Source: Leucobacter zeae
GTDB lineage: Bacteria; Actinomycetota; Actinomycetes; Actinomycetales; Microbacteriaceae
Assembly: GCF_016758175.1 (NCBI RefSeq)
Contig: NZ_QYAB01000004.1
Coordinates: 248,001 to 312,000, forward strand
DNA length: 64,000 nt
Direction of reading: 5' to 3'
Each line of letters starts with the position of its first letter. Positions within the stretch are counted from its first letter, which is position 1. Positions 42,319-50,283 of this stretch are shown here, in pieces. Under the pieces are notes generated by a model. It was not told where the DNA came from. It saw only the letters and a program-made list of their open reading frames with translations, and did not search any database. The translations under genes were made by a program, and so were the position numbers.

Positions 42319-43035
42319 TCACGCGCCCAGCGCGCCGACCGCGTGCGCGATCACGAGGGCGACGAGCACGAACGACGTGAGGCTCTGCACCGTGAGCAGC
42401 AGTTTGGCGCGCGGGCGGACGGGCACGCCCGCGCCCGGGCTGAACGCCATCGACGCCACAGCGGCCTCGTAGAAGTAGTCGATGTAGCTCGGGCGCCAGT
42501 CGCTGCGCGGCGCCGACTGCTCGGAGACCTCCTCGCTCGTCTCCTCGTCCTCGTCCTGCGGGAAGCGGAAATCCGCGGGCGGCAGGTCGTCGCGGTCGCG
42601 CTGGCGTCTGCGCACCGGGCCGCCGCGATCCAGCTCCCACATGAGCAGGCTGAACGCGATGAGGTTGGTCGCCCAGACCTGCGCCGCCGCAGCCAGGATC
42701 TCGGGGCCGTCGCCCGGCTTCGTGGTGACGAGCTGGACGACCGTGTGGACGAGCGCCGCGAGGTTCATCACGACCAGCACGACGACGAGCGCGAGCGAGG
42801 CGAACCGGAACAGGCGGGCGCGACGCTCGCGCCCCGTCGGCTTGATGATCGAGATCGCCACCAGGAGCGCCGCCGCCACGACGACGACGGGCAGGCGCAG
42901 CCAGAGCGGCTGGATGTCACTGGGGAGGAAGCCGTAGAGCAGGATCGCCGTGACCGTTGCGGCCGCAGCCGGGAGCCGGTGCTCGCCGCGAGCATTCCGG
43001 CGGATCTGTCTCCTGTCGTCGTCCGAGAGCGCCAT
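42319..43035 (-). CDS. DUF1345 family membrane protein
   Basis: A 238-residue membrane protein with about five hydrophobic helices (AATVTAILLYGFLP, LPVVVVAAALLVAISII, LFRFASLALVVVLVVMNLAA, VWATNLIAFSLLMWELDRGG, LTSFVLVALVIAHAVGALGA). An acidic loop after MWELDRGGPVRRRQR (DFRFPQDEDEETSEEVSEQ) and the conserved WRPSYIDYFYEAAVASMAFS, SPGAGVPVRPRAK segments are typical of DUF1345-like proteins. Function unknown. It is convergent with the D-Ala ligase and codirectional with the VanZ-like gene upstream. Confidence 0.75.
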   Translation of the reverse strand: MALSDDDRRQIRRNARGEHRLPAAAATVTAILLYGFLPSDIQPLWLRLPVVVVAAALLVAISIIKPTGRERRARLFRFASLALVVVLVVMNLAALVHTVVQLVTTKPGDGPEILAAAAQVWATNLIAFSLLMWELDRGGPVRRRQRDRDDLPPADFRFPQDEDEETSEEVSEQSAPRSDWRPSYIDYFYEAAVASMAFSPGAGVPVRPRAKLLLTVQSLTSFVLVALVIAHAVGALGA

Positions 43036-43082
43036 GCCCGTCACTGTCGCACGCCTCCCGCTCCACCGGTAGGGGCTTGATT

Positions 43083-43646
43083 TCAGGCCGTCGGCACTGC
43101 TTCCGACCACCGGAATCGGTCGACGAGGCGCGCGAGCACTGGCACGCGCGCGAGCAGCACGAACACCCCGTAGCCGAGCATGCCGCCCGCGGTGTTGCAG
43201 ATGAAGTCGCTGACATCGGCGATGTGCCCGCCGCCGAGCGGGAGCTGCACCGCCAGTTGCGTCAGCTCGATCGCGAGGCTCGTGGCGGCGACCGCAGCGA
43301 GCGCCCGCCCCCAGCTCGGCCGCGCGAGCAGCAGCGGGACGAGGATGCCGATGGGCACGAACACGAGGACGTTCATGAGCGCATCCGCGATCTCGTAGTC
43401 GGCGAACGGCACGAGCACGACGCCCGGAACCCAGGATTCCTCGCGGGCCGGCGGGTTGCGGTAGATCGGGAACACCGTGTTGGCCAGGATCCCGGCGGCG
43501 TAGACCGCGACCGCTCCGGCGACGGCGGCGCGCGCGACCGAGAACCGCCGGCTCGCGGTCAGACGCCACAGCAGCAGCGCGAAGACCACGAGTCCGAACG
43601 GGATCGCGACGGGCAGCACGGGGATCTCATCGAAGGGATTGCTCAT
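43083..43646 (-). CDS. VanZ-like family membrane protein
   Basis: A 187-residue protein with five predicted helices and the VanZ-like domain pattern: FADYEIADALMNVLVFVPIG in the middle, then LPLLLARPSW-type loop, SLAIELTQLAVQLPLGGGHI, ADVSDFICNTAGGMLGYGVF. VanZ itself raises teicoplanin resistance by an unknown mechanism, while most members of the family are of unknown role. The location 1 kb from alr, ddl and a murG copy hints at a cell-wall role (inference). MSNPFDEIP is the start. Confidence 0.85.
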   Translation of the reverse strand: MSNPFDEIPVLPVAIPFGLVVFALLLWRLTASRRFSVARAAVAGAVAVYAAGILANTVFPIYRNPPAREESWVPGVVLVPFADYEIADALMNVLVFVPIGILVPLLLARPSWGRALAAVAATSLAIELTQLAVQLPLGGGHIADVSDFICNTAGGMLGYGVFVLLARVPVLARLVDRFRWSEAVPTA

Positions 43647-43716
43647 CGCCGCCGATGCTATCGGTTCCGCGCACCGACGCCCTGAAAGGGGCGCCGACTC
43701 AGGTCGCCCCGGAGGC

Positions 43717-44121
43717 TCAGCGCACGAGGTCGACGATGAGCGCTCTGACCTTTCGGCCGATCTCGTCCCGGATCGGGCGCACTGCCTCGATGCCCTGCCC
43801 GGCGGGATCCTCGAGTTTCCAGTCCTCGTAGCGCTTGCCCGGGAAGAATGGGCAGGCGTCGCCGCAGCCCATCGTGATCACGACGTCGGAGTCCTGGACG
43901 GCCTCGATGGTAAGCACTTTGGGCTGTTCAGCGGTGATGTCGATGCCCTCCTCGCGCATCGCCTCGACGGCGACGGGGTTGATCTGGTCGGCGGGCATGG
44001 ACCCGGCAGAGCGGACCTCGACGCGGTCGCCCGCGAGCTCGCGGAGCCAGCCGGCGGCCATCTGGGAGCGGCCGGCGTTGTGGACGCAGACGAAGAGGAC
44101 GGAGGGCTTCTGGTCAGTCAT
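43717..44121 (-). CDS. arsC: Arsenate reductase, low-molecular-weight phosphatase type
   Basis: A 134-residue arsenate reductase. The P-loop is VLFVCVHNAGRSQMAAGWL (C-x5-R, nucleophile cysteine near residue 12), followed by VRSAGSMPADQINPVAVEAM and the C-terminal redox pair in VVITMGCGDACPFFPG and KRYEDWKLEDPAGQG. It reduces arsenate to arsenite, which the Acr3 pump encoded upstream exports. It is third in the order acr3, arsR-arsC fusion, arsC and lies 15 bp after the fusion gene. Confidence 0.95.
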   Translation of the reverse strand: MTDQKPSVLFVCVHNAGRSQMAAGWLRELAGDRVEVRSAGSMPADQINPVAVEAMREEGIDITAEQPKVLTIEAVQDSDVVITMGCGDACPFFPGKRYEDWKLEDPAGQGIEAVRPIRDEIGRKVRALIVDLVR

Positions 44122-44136
44122 GGTCGTTCGCTTCTT

Positions 44137-45141
44137 TCAGTCGGTGAGCGTGGCGAGGAGCCCCCGGACGCGGCCCTCGATGTCGTGGCGGATCGCGGCC
44201 ACGCCCTCTGGCGAGGCCAGCGCGGGGTCTCCGACGGCCCAGTCCTCGTAGCGGGCGCCGGGAATGATCGGGCACACGTCCCCGCAGCCCATGGTGACCA
44301 CCACGTCGGCCGCACGCACGGCGTCGTCGGTGAGGGGCTTCGGGAACGCCGTCTCAGGCTCCTGCGCGCCCTCGATCTCGGTGAGCAGGGAGCGCACGTG
44401 CGGGTGCACGTCCGACGCGGGGGTGGAGCCTGCGGAGCGGGCGATGACACGGCCTTCGGCGAGCCGGTTGACGATCGCGGCGGCGAGCTGGGAGCGGCCC
44501 GCGTTCTGCACGCACACGAACAGCACCTGCGGAACGCCGGCAGTCCGATCCCGGGTCAGGTCCGCGAGTCGCTGCCGGGCGAACCGTTCGGTCAACGGGA
44601 TCAGGTGCGCCGTCAGCTTCGCAGAACACGCCAGGCCGGCGTAGGACTCGCGCACGATCGCGATCACGAGTTCCCGGTGCAGCCCGGTCAGCTCGTCCGC
44701 GAGCTCATCGGCGAGCCGGGTCACGCGGGCGTCCATCTGCTGCAGCGCCTCGGCCCGCACTGCGGTGTCCTCGGGCTCGTCGGTGACGACCGCGGCGGGA
44801 GCGAACGCGTCGAGGAGGGACGCGACGGCGCGCTGCTTGCCCGGGGCGATGCGGTAGTACACCCATGTGCCGCGCCGCTCCGACAGCAGCATCCCGGTCT
44901 CCTTCAGCACTTTCAGGTGATGGGAGACGGTCGGCTGCGAGACCTCGGCGAGGTCGGCGAGGTCGCACACGCAGGACTCGCCGCGCGGGTCGGTCGCGAT
45001 CGCCGAGAGCATCCGCAGCCGCAGCGGGTCGGCGAGCGCTTTCAGAGCCCCGGCCACGGTAGTCGCGGCCTCGGTCCCGATGGCATGCGCCGTGGACGGC
45101 GCGCACGCGTCGGCGTCGGAGGTGACGGCGGTGTGGTTCAT
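44137..45141 (-). CDS. ArsR repressor fused to ArsC arsenate reductase
   Basis: A 334-residue three-part protein. Residues 25-115 are an ArsR winged helix (LKALADPLRLRMLSAIATDP, ESCVCDLADLAEVSQPTVSHH: the CVCDL metal-binding and recognition region). Residues 120-200 form a helical segment (AEALQQMDARVTRLADELAD). Residues 205-334 are a low-molecular-weight-phosphatase ArsC (LFVCVQNAGRSQLAAAIVNR, VVVTMGCGDVCPIIPGARYE, RYEDWAVGDPALAS). Both domains keep their key cysteines, so the protein could sense arsenite and reduce arsenate. It overlaps acr3 by four bases. Start at 45141 is MNHTAVTSD; the longer frame upstream is acr3. Confidence 0.92.
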   Translation of the reverse strand: MNHTAVTSDADACAPSTAHAIGTEAATTVAGALKALADPLRLRMLSAIATDPRGESCVCDLADLAEVSQPTVSHHLKVLKETGMLLSERRGTWVYYRIAPGKQRAVASLLDAFAPAAVVTDEPEDTAVRAEALQQMDARVTRLADELADELTGLHRELVIAIVRESYAGLACSAKLTAHLIPLTERFARQRLADLTRDRTAGVPQVLFVCVQNAGRSQLAAAIVNRLAEGRVIARSAGSTPASDVHPHVRSLLTEIEGAQEPETAFPKPLTDDAVRAADVVVTMGCGDVCPIIPGARYEDWAVGDPALASPEGVAAIRHDIEGRVRGLLATLTD

Positions 45142-46235
45142 GACGTCCTCGATTCGGTGGCGTAGGGGTCGGTGTGGAACCAGGTCTTCGCGGCCCAGAG
45201 CGAGACGTAGACGAGACCCACGAGCACGGGCACCTCGATGAGCGGGCCGACGACCCCCGCGAGGGCCTGGCCGGATGCCGCGCCGAAGGTGCCGATCGCG
45301 ACCGCGATCGCGAGCTCGAAGTTGTTGCCCGCCGCGGTGAACGCGAGCGTCGCCGACCGTGCGTAGCCCAGGCCGAGTGCCTTGCCGAGCAGGATGCCGG
45401 CGAACCACATCAGCGCGAAGTAGACCAGCAGTGGCAGCGCGATGCGGGCGACGTCCATCGGGTGGGAGGTGACCTGCTTGCCCTGCAGGGCGAACAGCAG
45501 CACGATCGTGAACAGCAACCCGTAGAGCGCCCACGGCCCGATCCTCGGGAGGAACCTCTCCTCGTACCAGTCGCGACCACGGCGCTTCTCACCGGCGAAA
45601 CGGGACGCGAAGCCCGCGATGAGCGGGACGCCGAGGAACACGAGCACGTTCATCGCGATCTGCCAGACCGAGACCTCCAGTCCCTGCGCGTCCAGGCCCA
45701 GCCAGCCCGGCAGCACGGTCAGGTAGAACCAGCCCAGTAGCGCGAACGCGACCACCTGAAATGCCGAGTTGATCGCGACCAGCACCGCGGTCGCCTCGCG
45801 GTCGCCGCAGGCGAGGTCGTTCCAGATCACCACCATCGCGATGCAGCGGGCGAGTCCGACGATGATCAGTCCGGTCCGGTACTCCGGCAGGTCCGGCAGG
45901 AAGATCCACGCGAGCGCGAACATCACCGCGGGCCCCACGAGCCAGTTCAACACGAGCGAGGAGAGGAGCAGCTTCTTGTCCCCGGTGACCGCGGCGACCC
46001 TGTCGTAGCGGACCTTCGCGAGCACCGGATACATCATCACCAGCAGGCCCAGCCCGATGGGGATCGAGATCCCGCCGACCTCCATCGCAGACAGCGCGTC
46101 GGAGAGCGCGGGCACGAAGCGTCCGAGCAGGAGGCCCGCGATCATGGCGAGGCCGATCCACAACGGCAGCCACTTGTCGAGTGTAGAGAGCCGTTTCGGT
46201 GCGGTGCGGGCGCTCCCCAGCGCGATAGCGTTCAT
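45138..46235 (-). CDS. acr3: Acr3-family arsenite efflux pump
   Basis: A 365-residue ten-helix permease of the ACR3 class (bile acid/Na symporter superfamily). Marker segments are GLGLLVMMYPVLAKVRYD, LVLNWLVGPAVMFALAWIFL, LIIVGLARCIAMVVIWNDLA (the conserved cysteine of Acr3 proteins in helix 4) and TLAFTAAGNNFELAIAVAIG. It exports arsenite at the membrane using proton-motive force and heads the ars operon. The upstream 70 bp contain direct repeats likely bound by ArsR. Confidence 0.95.
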   Translation of the reverse strand: MNAIALGSARTAPKRLSTLDKWLPLWIGLAMIAGLLLGRFVPALSDALSAMEVGGISIPIGLGLLVMMYPVLAKVRYDRVAAVTGDKKLLLSSLVLNWLVGPAVMFALAWIFLPDLPEYRTGLIIVGLARCIAMVVIWNDLACGDREATAVLVAINSAFQVVAFALLGWFYLTVLPGWLGLDAQGLEVSVWQIAMNVLVFLGVPLIAGFASRFAGEKRRGRDWYEERFLPRIGPWALYGLLFTIVLLFALQGKQVTSHPMDVARIALPLLVYFALMWFAGILLGKALGLGYARSATLAFTAAGNNFELAIAVAIGTFGAASGQALAGVVGPLIEVPVLVGLVYVSLWAAKTWFHTDPYATESRTS

Positions 46236-46250
46236 CAGTGCAGGCTCGCA

Positions 46251-46275
46251 ATCTATATCGATGCTGATCTATATC
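46251..46275. promoter_or_regulatory. Candidate ArsR operator
   Basis: ATCTATATC occurs at 46251-46259 and again at 46267-46275, 16 bases apart (GATATAGAT read on the gene strand), within an AT-rich patch just 16 bp upstream of the acr3 start. This spacing and composition fit a repressor-binding site for the ArsR-ArsC fusion. Confidence 0.5.
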
Positions 46276-46651
46276 AACGCATGTCGATGTTACACGGTCG
46301 ACACCTCGGCCTACGAGATCGACGCCTCACGATCGGTCTCGGCTTCGGGAATGTCGCCTTGAGCGAACACCCCGAGAAGCATGGCAAGGCGAAGACCGCA
46401 CCCGCGACGAGGATCGCATTGGCGATCCCGCCCGTGCTCGCGGCATCGCTCGATGTCAGCCTCTCCAGGACAGGCTGCAGAGGGTCGTCGCCGGGGAGTG
46501 ACCTCCAGGATCACGCAGGCACCCAGCATCTCGCAGCACCAGTTTGTGACGATCCGCGCGTCCGGCTCGTCTCACTGGTAGAGCGATCCGATTCGCTCAT
46601 CGGAGGGCGCGACCGACCCGGTGGCGCCCGAGACCCCCAGGAGGAAGTTCC
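46276..46651. other. Intergenic stretch between acr3 and the Asp23 locus
   Basis: About 375 bp between divergent acr3 and the first Asp23 gene. One long open frame crosses it into the next gene, but its residues are arginine/proline-rich shadow sequence and have no start signal. The last 90 bp must hold the Asp23 promoter; a good AGGAGGAAG ribosome site is at 46638-46646. No repeat or RNA gene was recognised. Confidence 0.5.
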
Positions 46652-47158
46652 ATGGCTGCGAATGAGACGACCACGACCGCCGTTCCCGAGGACGCCTCGG
46701 CCCCGCGATCCGCGAAGGCGCACGCTTCCGCCTCACGCGTGGATCGGGCGGCATCGGCCCCGGCCGCCGCGGAGGCCGGCGCCTCGAGCGGCCGCACGAC
46801 CATCGCAGAGGGCGTGGTCGCGAAGATCGCCGGAATCGCGGCGCGCGACGTCTCCGGCGTGTACGCCCTCGGCGGCGGCGGAGCCCGGGCGCTCGGTGCG
46901 ATCCGCGACGCGGTCAACGCGACGGACCTCACGCAGGGCGTGAAGGTCGAGGTGGGCGAGACCCAGGTCGCCGCCGACCTCACGATCGTGGTCGATTACC
47001 CGGCCCCGATCCAGGAGGTCGCCGAGAATGTGCGCAGCGCTGTCACCGGGGCGATCACCCGTCTCGTCGGGCTGCAGGTCGTCGAGGTGAACGTCGATGT
47101 CAACGACGTCCATCTGCCGAGCGACGAGGACTCCGACGACGAGTCCCGCGTCTCATGA
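46652..47158 (+). CDS. Asp23/Gls24 family envelope stress protein
   Basis: A 168-residue Asp23 protein. The first 45 residues are Ala/Ser/Thr-rich and disordered. The Asp23 domain begins GRTTIAEGVVAKIAGIAARD and continues VSGVYALGGGGARALGAIRD, VKVEVGETQVAADLTIVVDY, IQEVAENVRSAVTGAITRLV and VVEVNVDVNDVHLPSDED. Asp23 proteins line the membrane through anchors such as AmaP and respond to wall or alkaline stress. It has a strong AGGAGGAAG site and overlaps the next gene by four bases, so it heads an eight-gene locus. Confidence 0.92.
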   Translation: MAANETTTTAVPEDASAPRSAKAHASASRVDRAASAPAAAEAGASSGRTTIAEGVVAKIAGIAARDVSGVYALGGGGARALGAIRDAVNATDLTQGVKVEVGETQVAADLTIVVDYPAPIQEVAENVRSAVTGAITRLVGLQVVEVNVDVNDVHLPSDEDSDDESRVS

Positions 47159-47346
47159 GCGCGACGCTGACCGGGGCGCTCGTCGGCGCGGTGCTGGCGT
47201 TCGCGGCACTCGTCTTCGGCTTCTGGGGGTTCCTGCTGGTCGCCCTGCTCATGGCGATCGGCGCCCTCGCGGGGCGCGTCGCATCCGGACGACTCGATCT
47301 CCGCGCCCTCGCCGGGGCGTTCACCGGCCGGCGCACCTCGTCATGA
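47155..47346 (+). CDS. Small membrane protein of Asp23 locus (DUF2273-like)
   Basis: A 63-residue protein with two close hydrophobic segments (LVGAVLAFAALVFGFWGFLL and LVALLMAIGALAGRVASGR) and a short basic tail (LRALAGAFTGRRTSS). The size, place between two asp23 genes and G-x-L-x-G-x-x-x-G pattern match the small DUF2273-type protein of Asp23 operons. It overlaps both neighbours by four bases. A role as membrane anchor or modulator is a family-based inference. Confidence 0.75.
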   Translation: MSATLTGALVGAVLAFAALVFGFWGFLLVALLMAIGALAGRVASGRLDLRALAGAFTGRRTSS

Positions 47347-47720
47347 GCGCATCGGCCGTCGCGCCGGCGGACCGTGTAGACGCACCGCGGCTGCCGGGGG
47401 TCGTGCGCGTGCGCGAGCGCGTGATCGACAAGGTCGTGCGCGAGGCCTCCGCGAACGCGATCGGCGTGCCGCGCGACGTCGTAGGCGTCGAAGTGGCCGA
47501 GTGGGGCGGCGGACTGTCCGTGCGGCTCGCCGCGAAGCTGCCCGTGCCGGATCTCGACGACGCAGCGGCGGTCGCCGCGGCGAAGCCGGTGCTCGAGCGG
47601 ATCCGCACGCTGCAGACCGGCCTGGCCGAAGAGCTCGCCCGGCTCACGGGCCGCAGCATCCATCGCGTCTCGGTCACGGTCACCGGGGCGATCATTCCGA
47701 AGCGGAAGCGGGTGAGGTAG
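47343..47720 (+). CDS. Asp23-related protein, second copy
   Basis: A 125-residue protein with an Asp23-like fold: residues 20-60 VVRVRERVIDKVVREASANA, IGVPRDVVGVEVAEWGGGLS, then LSVRLAAKLPVPDLDDAAAV, and VLERIRTLQTGLAEELARLTG with RSIHRVSVTVTGAIIPKRKR. It lacks the extended N-terminus of the first copy. The final residues are highly basic (PKRKRVR), which may contact nucleic acid or phospholipid heads. It is immediately followed by the next start codon. Confidence 0.8.
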   Translation: MSASAVAPADRVDAPRLPGVVRVRERVIDKVVREASANAIGVPRDVVGVEVAEWGGGLSVRLAAKLPVPDLDDAAAVAAAKPVLERIRTLQTGLAEELARLTGRSIHRVSVTVTGAIIPKRKRVR

Positions 47721-48302
47721 ATGACGAGTGCGGTACTGAGACGCGCTGTGCGACGCGAGACCCACTCCCCGCGCACCAGCGCCGCAGTGATCGTCCTCGT
47801 GGTCGTCGCGGCGGTCGCCGTCGCGGCGGGCATCGAGGTCGTGCTGCACCTGCTGGGGGCAGCACCGCTGCTCGTATCGCCCGAGGCCGCTGCAGGCCAG
47901 GTGCAGGAGCTTCCCGGCCTCCCGCAGGGCGCGGTCGTCGCCGGAGGGGCGCTCACGGCGGTTGCCGGCGCGGCGCTCGTCTGGCTCGCTGTCGGGCCGG
48001 GTCGGCGTCCGCGGCACGAGCTGCGGGGTTTCCCCTCCGCGGTCGTCGCCGACAACGGCGTGATCGCCTCCGCCGTGGCCGAGCGCGTGCGACGCGAGCT
48101 CGACCTCGCGCGGGGCGCCGTGGTCGTCGGGGTGGGGCACCGCAGCGCCGACGTGTCCGCGAAGCCGGAACCGGGGCAGACCATCGACCGCGTCCGGATG
48201 CGCTCAGCCGCCGAGGCGGCGCTCACCGAATTCGACCTGGCTCCACGTGTGCGGGTGCGGGCCCGCGTGCTGCGGGTCGCCGAGAGAGAGGTGCAGGAAT
48301 GA
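47721..48302 (+). CDS. DUF6286-type membrane protein of the Asp23 locus
   Basis: A 193-residue protein with two N-terminal helices (TSAAVIVLVVVAAVAVAAGI, VVAGGALTAVAGAALVWLAV), then a cytoplasmic domain with SAVVADNGVIASAVAERVRR, DLARGAVVVGVGHRSADVSA and FDLAPRVRVRARVLRVAERE. DUF6286-like proteins accompany Asp23 and AmaP genes in actinobacteria; their role is unknown. The start ATG directly follows the previous stop, and the end overlaps the AmaP-like gene by four bases. Confidence 0.72.
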   Translation: MTSAVLRRAVRRETHSPRTSAAVIVLVVVAAVAVAAGIEVVLHLLGAAPLLVSPEAAAGQVQELPGLPQGAVVAGGALTAVAGAALVWLAVGPGRRPRHELRGFPSAVVADNGVIASAVAERVRRELDLARGAVVVGVGHRSADVSAKPEPGQTIDRVRMRSAAEAALTEFDLAPRVRVRARVLRVAEREVQE

Positions 48303-48916
48303 ACGCGACGAACCGCGGCGCGAACCGCGCCGTGCTGCTCATCGTCGGGATCGGGCTTCTGGCGATCGGCGCAGCCGCGATGGCATCCGCGCTCGTCCCT
48401 GATGCCGGAGAGACCTGGCGGCGCAGGGCCGCGGCCGGGACGGCCTGGCTGGTCGGAGCGCACCGCGATACCCGGATCTCGGAGGCGACGACCGCGAGCT
48501 GGCTCGCCGTCGGCGTCCTGGCCGCGCTCGCGCTGGTCGTGGTCGTCGTGGTGATCCTCATCGCCCGGCTCGGCGGCGGGCGCAGCGCCACGGTGATCCG
48601 CGAGGAGCCGGGCGAGGGCGCCAGGGGATCCGTGACGATCCGCCCCGGGTTCGCGTCGGATGCCCTGACTCGCTCGCTCGCGTCCCGCGATGAGATCCTC
48701 GCGGTGCGCGTGCAGACCCGTCGGGTACAGGGCGCCGACGTGCTCCACGTGAGCGTGACGCCGCGCCAGAACGTCTCGCCCGGCGAGGTCGCCGAGACGA
48801 CCACTCGGGCGATCGACCGCCTGTCGACGCTGCTCGGCCGGGAGACGCCGGCGCTCGTGAGCATCCGTTCGGGGCTGCGCTCGCGGATCGCCGCAGACCG
48901 CTCCCGGGTGGACTGA
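48299..48916 (+). CDS. AmaP-like Asp23 membrane anchor protein
   Basis: A 205-residue protein with the AmaP layout: helix 1 (AVLLIVGIGLLAIGAAAMAS), a short outer loop with RDTRISEATTASWLAVGVLA, helix 2 (LAALALVVVVVVILIARLGG) and a cytoplasmic Asp23-like domain (VTIRPGFASDALTRSLASRD, ILAVRVQTRRVQGADVLHVS, VSPGEVAETTTRAIDRLSTL). AmaP recruits Asp23 to the membrane in staphylococci. It overlaps the DUF6286 gene and ends 186 bp before the sigma factor gene. Confidence 0.8.
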   Translation: MNATNRGANRAVLLIVGIGLLAIGAAAMASALVPDAGETWRRRAAAGTAWLVGAHRDTRISEATTASWLAVGVLAALALVVVVVVILIARLGGGRSATVIREEPGEGARGSVTIRPGFASDALTRSLASRDEILAVRVQTRRVQGADVLHVSVTPRQNVSPGEVAETTTRAIDRLSTLLGRETPALVSIRSGLRSRIAADRSRVD

Positions 48917-49102
48917 GTGCGTGTCGGCGCGCGCGGCCGCAGCCGCCCGGGGAGGCATCTCCGGTCGGCTGCGCATGGCAGATCTTCTCTCACCGGGAGG
49001 CGCGGCCGCCCCGCACGGCAGAGAATGGCATCGACGGGCCCCATGACCTGCGACCCGTCGATCCACGTCCAGATCAGACCCGACACCCACGGGGGACTGC
49101 AG

Positions 49103-49672
49103 ATGAGCGGTGAAGACTCACTCCACACGGCGCTGCAGCGCGCCGACGATCGCATCGTCGCCGGTCGCGCCGCCGACGGCGACGCCGAAGCGTTCGCGGT
49201 GCTCGTGCGCCGGTACGCGCCGCTGATGCGCGGCTACGCCCGACGGCTGCTGCCCGGCAACGCCGACGTCGACGACGTCGTGCAGGAGTCGTTCCTGACG
49301 GCGTGGGAGCAGTTGCCCGGCCTCGAGGACCCGGGCAGGGCGAAGAGCTGGTTGATGCGGATCACCGGCCGCAAAGCGATCGACCGGATCCGCGCCGTGC
49401 GACCGCACGCCGACGTCACCGAGCTCGAGATCCCGGCGCCCGCCCACGACGCGCCTCCGGTTCTCGCCGAGTCGCGCGCGCAGGTCGCCGCGCTCGGGGA
49501 GGCGCTGCAGCATCTCCCGGACGCGCAGCGCGAGTGCTGGGTGCTGCGCGAGCTCGGCGAGTACAGCTACGACGAGATCGCGACCGAGCTCGAGATCCCG
49601 GTCTCCACCGTGCGCGGCCTGCTGGCTCGCGCACGGAAGAACATTATTCTGCGAATGGAGCAGTGGCGATGA
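49103..49672 (+). CDS. ECF-type RNA polymerase sigma factor
   Basis: A 189-residue sigma-70 family factor with region 2 (FAVLVRRYAPLMRGYARRLL, DVDDVVQESFLTAWEQLPGL, AKSWLMRITGRKAIDRIRAV) and region 4 (LGEALQHLPDAQRECWVLRE, YSYDEIATELEIPVSTVRGL). Regions 1 and 3 are missing, as is usual for ECF factors. A GGGGGA motif precedes the ATG. It overlaps the next gene by four bases, which suggests that the next gene product acts on it (like an anti-sigma partner). Likely drives this envelope-stress locus (inference). Confidence 0.9.
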   Translation: MSGEDSLHTALQRADDRIVAGRAADGDAEAFAVLVRRYAPLMRGYARRLLPGNADVDDVVQESFLTAWEQLPGLEDPGRAKSWLMRITGRKAIDRIRAVRPHADVTELEIPAPAHDAPPVLAESRAQVAALGEALQHLPDAQRECWVLRELGEYSYDEIATELEIPVSTVRGLLARARKNIILRMEQWR

Positions 49673-50283
49673 ACGCGCAGGACTCCGCCGGCATTCCCGG
49701 CGCCCCGATGGATCCCGGAAGTCTCGACGGCCACACGATCGAAGAGCTCTCCGATTACCTCGAAGCCGGCTGCTCGCCGCCCGACCCGTCGATCGACGCG
49801 TCACCCGGATGCCGGATCGCCCTCGACTCGCTCCGGCGCCTCCGAGCGCTCTCCCCGCGGCTGCTCGCAGCCGACACGGCGGCCGAGCCCGCCCCCGATG
49901 AGGGGTGGGTGCAAGGCATTCTCGCCGGCATCTCCCTCGACGCGCGCGCCGGGCGACGGATCCCGATCGGCGCGCCCGTGCCCGAGGCCGACCTCGGGGT
50001 GACCGAGGGGGCCGTCCGCGGTATCGTCCGGGCCGCCGAGCACGCCGTCCCCGGCGTGCTCGTGGGGGCGTGCCGGCTCCACGGCGACGTGACGGTGCCG
50101 GATGCACCGGTCAGGATCGACGTGGAGGTGAGCGTGCTCTTCGGCACGCCGATCCCCGAGCTCGTCGACCGCCTCAGGGCGGAGGTCTTCGCCCGGCTCG
50201 CGCGGAACACCACGCTCAGGGTGACCGGGATCGATATCACCGTGGACGATGTGCGCCCGCCGATGACCGAGGAGTACGCATGA
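49669..50283 (+). CDS. Asp23-like protein with N-terminal extension, possible sigma partner
   Basis: A 204-residue cytosolic protein. The first 95 residues contain LDGHTIEELSDYLEAGCSPP and CRIALDSLRRLRALSPRLLA, a helical module. The rest has an Asp23-related pattern (EGAVRGIVRAAEHAVPGVLV, RIDVEVSVLFGTPIPELVDR, LRVTGIDITVDDVRPPMTEE). The position straight after the ECF sigma, with coupled translation, resembles an anti-sigma factor, but no zinc or membrane motif is visible. I do not know the function. Confidence 0.65.
   Translation: MNAQDSAGIPGAPMDPGSLDGHTIEELSDYLEAGCSPPDPSIDASPGCRIALDSLRRLRALSPRLLAADTAAEPAPDEGWVQGILAGISLDARAGRRIPIGAPVPEADLGVTEGAVRGIVRAAEHAVPGVLVGACRLHGDVTVPDAPVRIDVEVSVLFGTPIPELVDRLRAEVFARLARNTTLRVTGIDITVDDVRPPMTEEYA

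Noticed and set aside
46276-46651. Gene upstream of the first Asp23 gene
   Set aside because: The open frame here is Arg/Pro-rich, has no ribosome site and continues out of frame into the Asp23 gene.
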